Below are positions 63,370 to 64,000 of a stretch of 64,000 bases of DNA, in pieces. Location: contig OX291544.1 in assembly GCA_946406115.1 (NCBI GenBank), positions 310,001 through 374,000 of the forward strand. The letters are read 5' to 3'. The DNA is from Apoda limacodes (lineage: Eukaryota; Arthropoda; Insecta; Lepidoptera; Limacodidae). Below the pieces are notes generated by a model, which had not been told where the DNA came from, made no database searches, and saw only the letters and a program-made list of their open reading frames with translations. Positions within the stretch are counted from its first letter, which is position 1. Each line of letters opens with the position of its first letter. A program made the translations under genes and the position numbers.

Positions 63370-64000
63370 TGCCAAAATTTCAAAAACCAGAAATCCAAAA
63401 GCAAATTCAAAAAATGTTAGACGACGATATTATTGAGGAAACTGTCAGTGACTGGTCGAGCGCCATACTTTTAGTGCCAAATATAAACAGACGAGAAAAA
63501 ATACCGGTTGGTTATTGATTATAGGAAATTGAATGAAACCATTTGTGACGACAAGTTTCCCCTTCCCAACATAACTGAAATTTTGGATTCTTTGTCTGGA
63601 TCTGTCTATTTTAGTCATTTAGACCTTCAAAATTCTTATTACCAGGTAGAACTCGAAGAAGATAGTAGAAAGTGCACTGCGTTCACTTTTGACAAGCAAT
63701 ATCAGATGAAACGTACACCTATGGGTTTAAAGAGCAGTCCAAGCGTATTTTCTCGAGTAATGACCTTGGCTTTGTCTGGACTTAATTACGAAAAATGTTT
63801 CGTATATTTAGACGATTTAATAGTTTTTGGAAGAAATTTATCGATTCATAATAAAAATCTTACAGACGTTTTCCAGCGACATAGACAAGTAAATTTAAAA
63901 ATTAATCCAAGTAAGTGCCAGTTCCTTAAAAAAGAAATATTGTATCTTGGTCATTTAGTTACGTCTGAGGGCATAAAACCCGACCCAGCAAAAATTAAAG
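63370..64000 (+). pseudogene. Reverse transcriptase of the 412/mdg1-type element, runs off the window
   Basis: KPEIQKQIQKMLDDDIIEET and DWSSAILLVPN are followed by a one-base frameshift near 63505. Then comes an open RT: RLVIDYRKLNETICDDKFPL, YFSHLDLQNSYYQVEL (first Asp), TPMGLKSSPSVFSRVM, NYEKCFVYLDDLIVFG (active site YLDD), then NLKINPSKCQFLKK and YLGHLVTSEGIKPDPAKIK at the edge. The LSGLNYEKCFVYLDDLIVFG wording is 412/mdg1-like. This last part has no further break up to 64000. Confidence 0.85.

Noticed and set aside
1..64000. CRISPR arrays, bacterial operons or phage-like systems
   Set aside because: Spliced host gene, insect retrotransposons and AT-rich introns. The tandem arrays lack spacer variation.

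Overview
The window looks like nuclear DNA of a lepidopteran (moth or butterfly). It is AT-rich, has spliced coding sequence, and is packed with insect-type non-LTR retrotransposons, a mariner relic, Helitron-like repeats of a kind common in Lepidoptera, BEL/Pao and Ty3/gypsy remnants and short foldback elements. The species assignment is an inference from repeat content and from the one host gene.

Only one host gene is clear: Gp93, the insect orthologue of the ER chaperone GRP94/HSP90B1, on the + strand. Five coding exons are visible (32399-32444, 32625-32723, 57073-57233, 57407-58054, 59399-59580). They give a signal peptide, the N-terminal ATPase domain, the acidic linker and the start of the middle domain. 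The rest must lie beyond 64000. Intron 2 is 24.3 kb and is almost entirely a nest of transposable elements. Intron 3 is 173 bp, mostly a (CA)n microsatellite that starts at a non-consensus splice donor. Intron 4 carries a 286-bp near-perfect palindrome. The sequence after exon 5 carries a decayed 412/mdg1-type LTR retrotransposon that runs off the window.

Left part (1-31.7 kb): an internally deleted Jockey-type LINE (1-836). Then a foldback element (about 1780-9535) that was hit by two LINEs: one apparently intact, two-ORF Jockey-type element (2316-8100, target duplication ATCGATAGT) and one 5'-truncated LINE (8517-9437). Then an old copy of the intact LINE (10495-12297), family-B LINE pieces (12298-13773), a BEL/Pao integrase relic (13774-14722), a composite with inverted ends holding a tRNA-like SINE head and two tandem arrays (15590-17050), Helitron-like fragments near 19 kb, a nearly full-length family-B LINE (24768-27870), and a 1.9-kb array of GCCAT-rich units (29837-31735). 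That array ends about 660 bp before the Gp93 start codon. The interval between them holds a TGACGTGG motif identical to the UPR element core.

Intron 2 in order: MITE (34483), mariner (36205), LINE fragment (37142), Helitron-like element (38540), gypsy RT/RNase H fragment (39030), Rex1-type LINE (39665), a Dong/R4-like LINE end inserted in the TAA-type tail of the Rex1 copy (42061), a LINE 3' piece (43575), a decayed two-ORF Jockey LINE (44225-49050), further LINE ends, a LINE-in-LINE nest (51175-54345), a third family-B copy (54370-56430), and a 48-bp tandem array grown out of a LINE reverse-transcriptase segment (56465-56847).

The transposon genes act only for their own copying; apart from the intact LINE pair all have visible breaks. 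I found no bacterial-style system and no CRISPR array. Most of 17-24.7 kb and 27.9-29.8 kb is unassigned.
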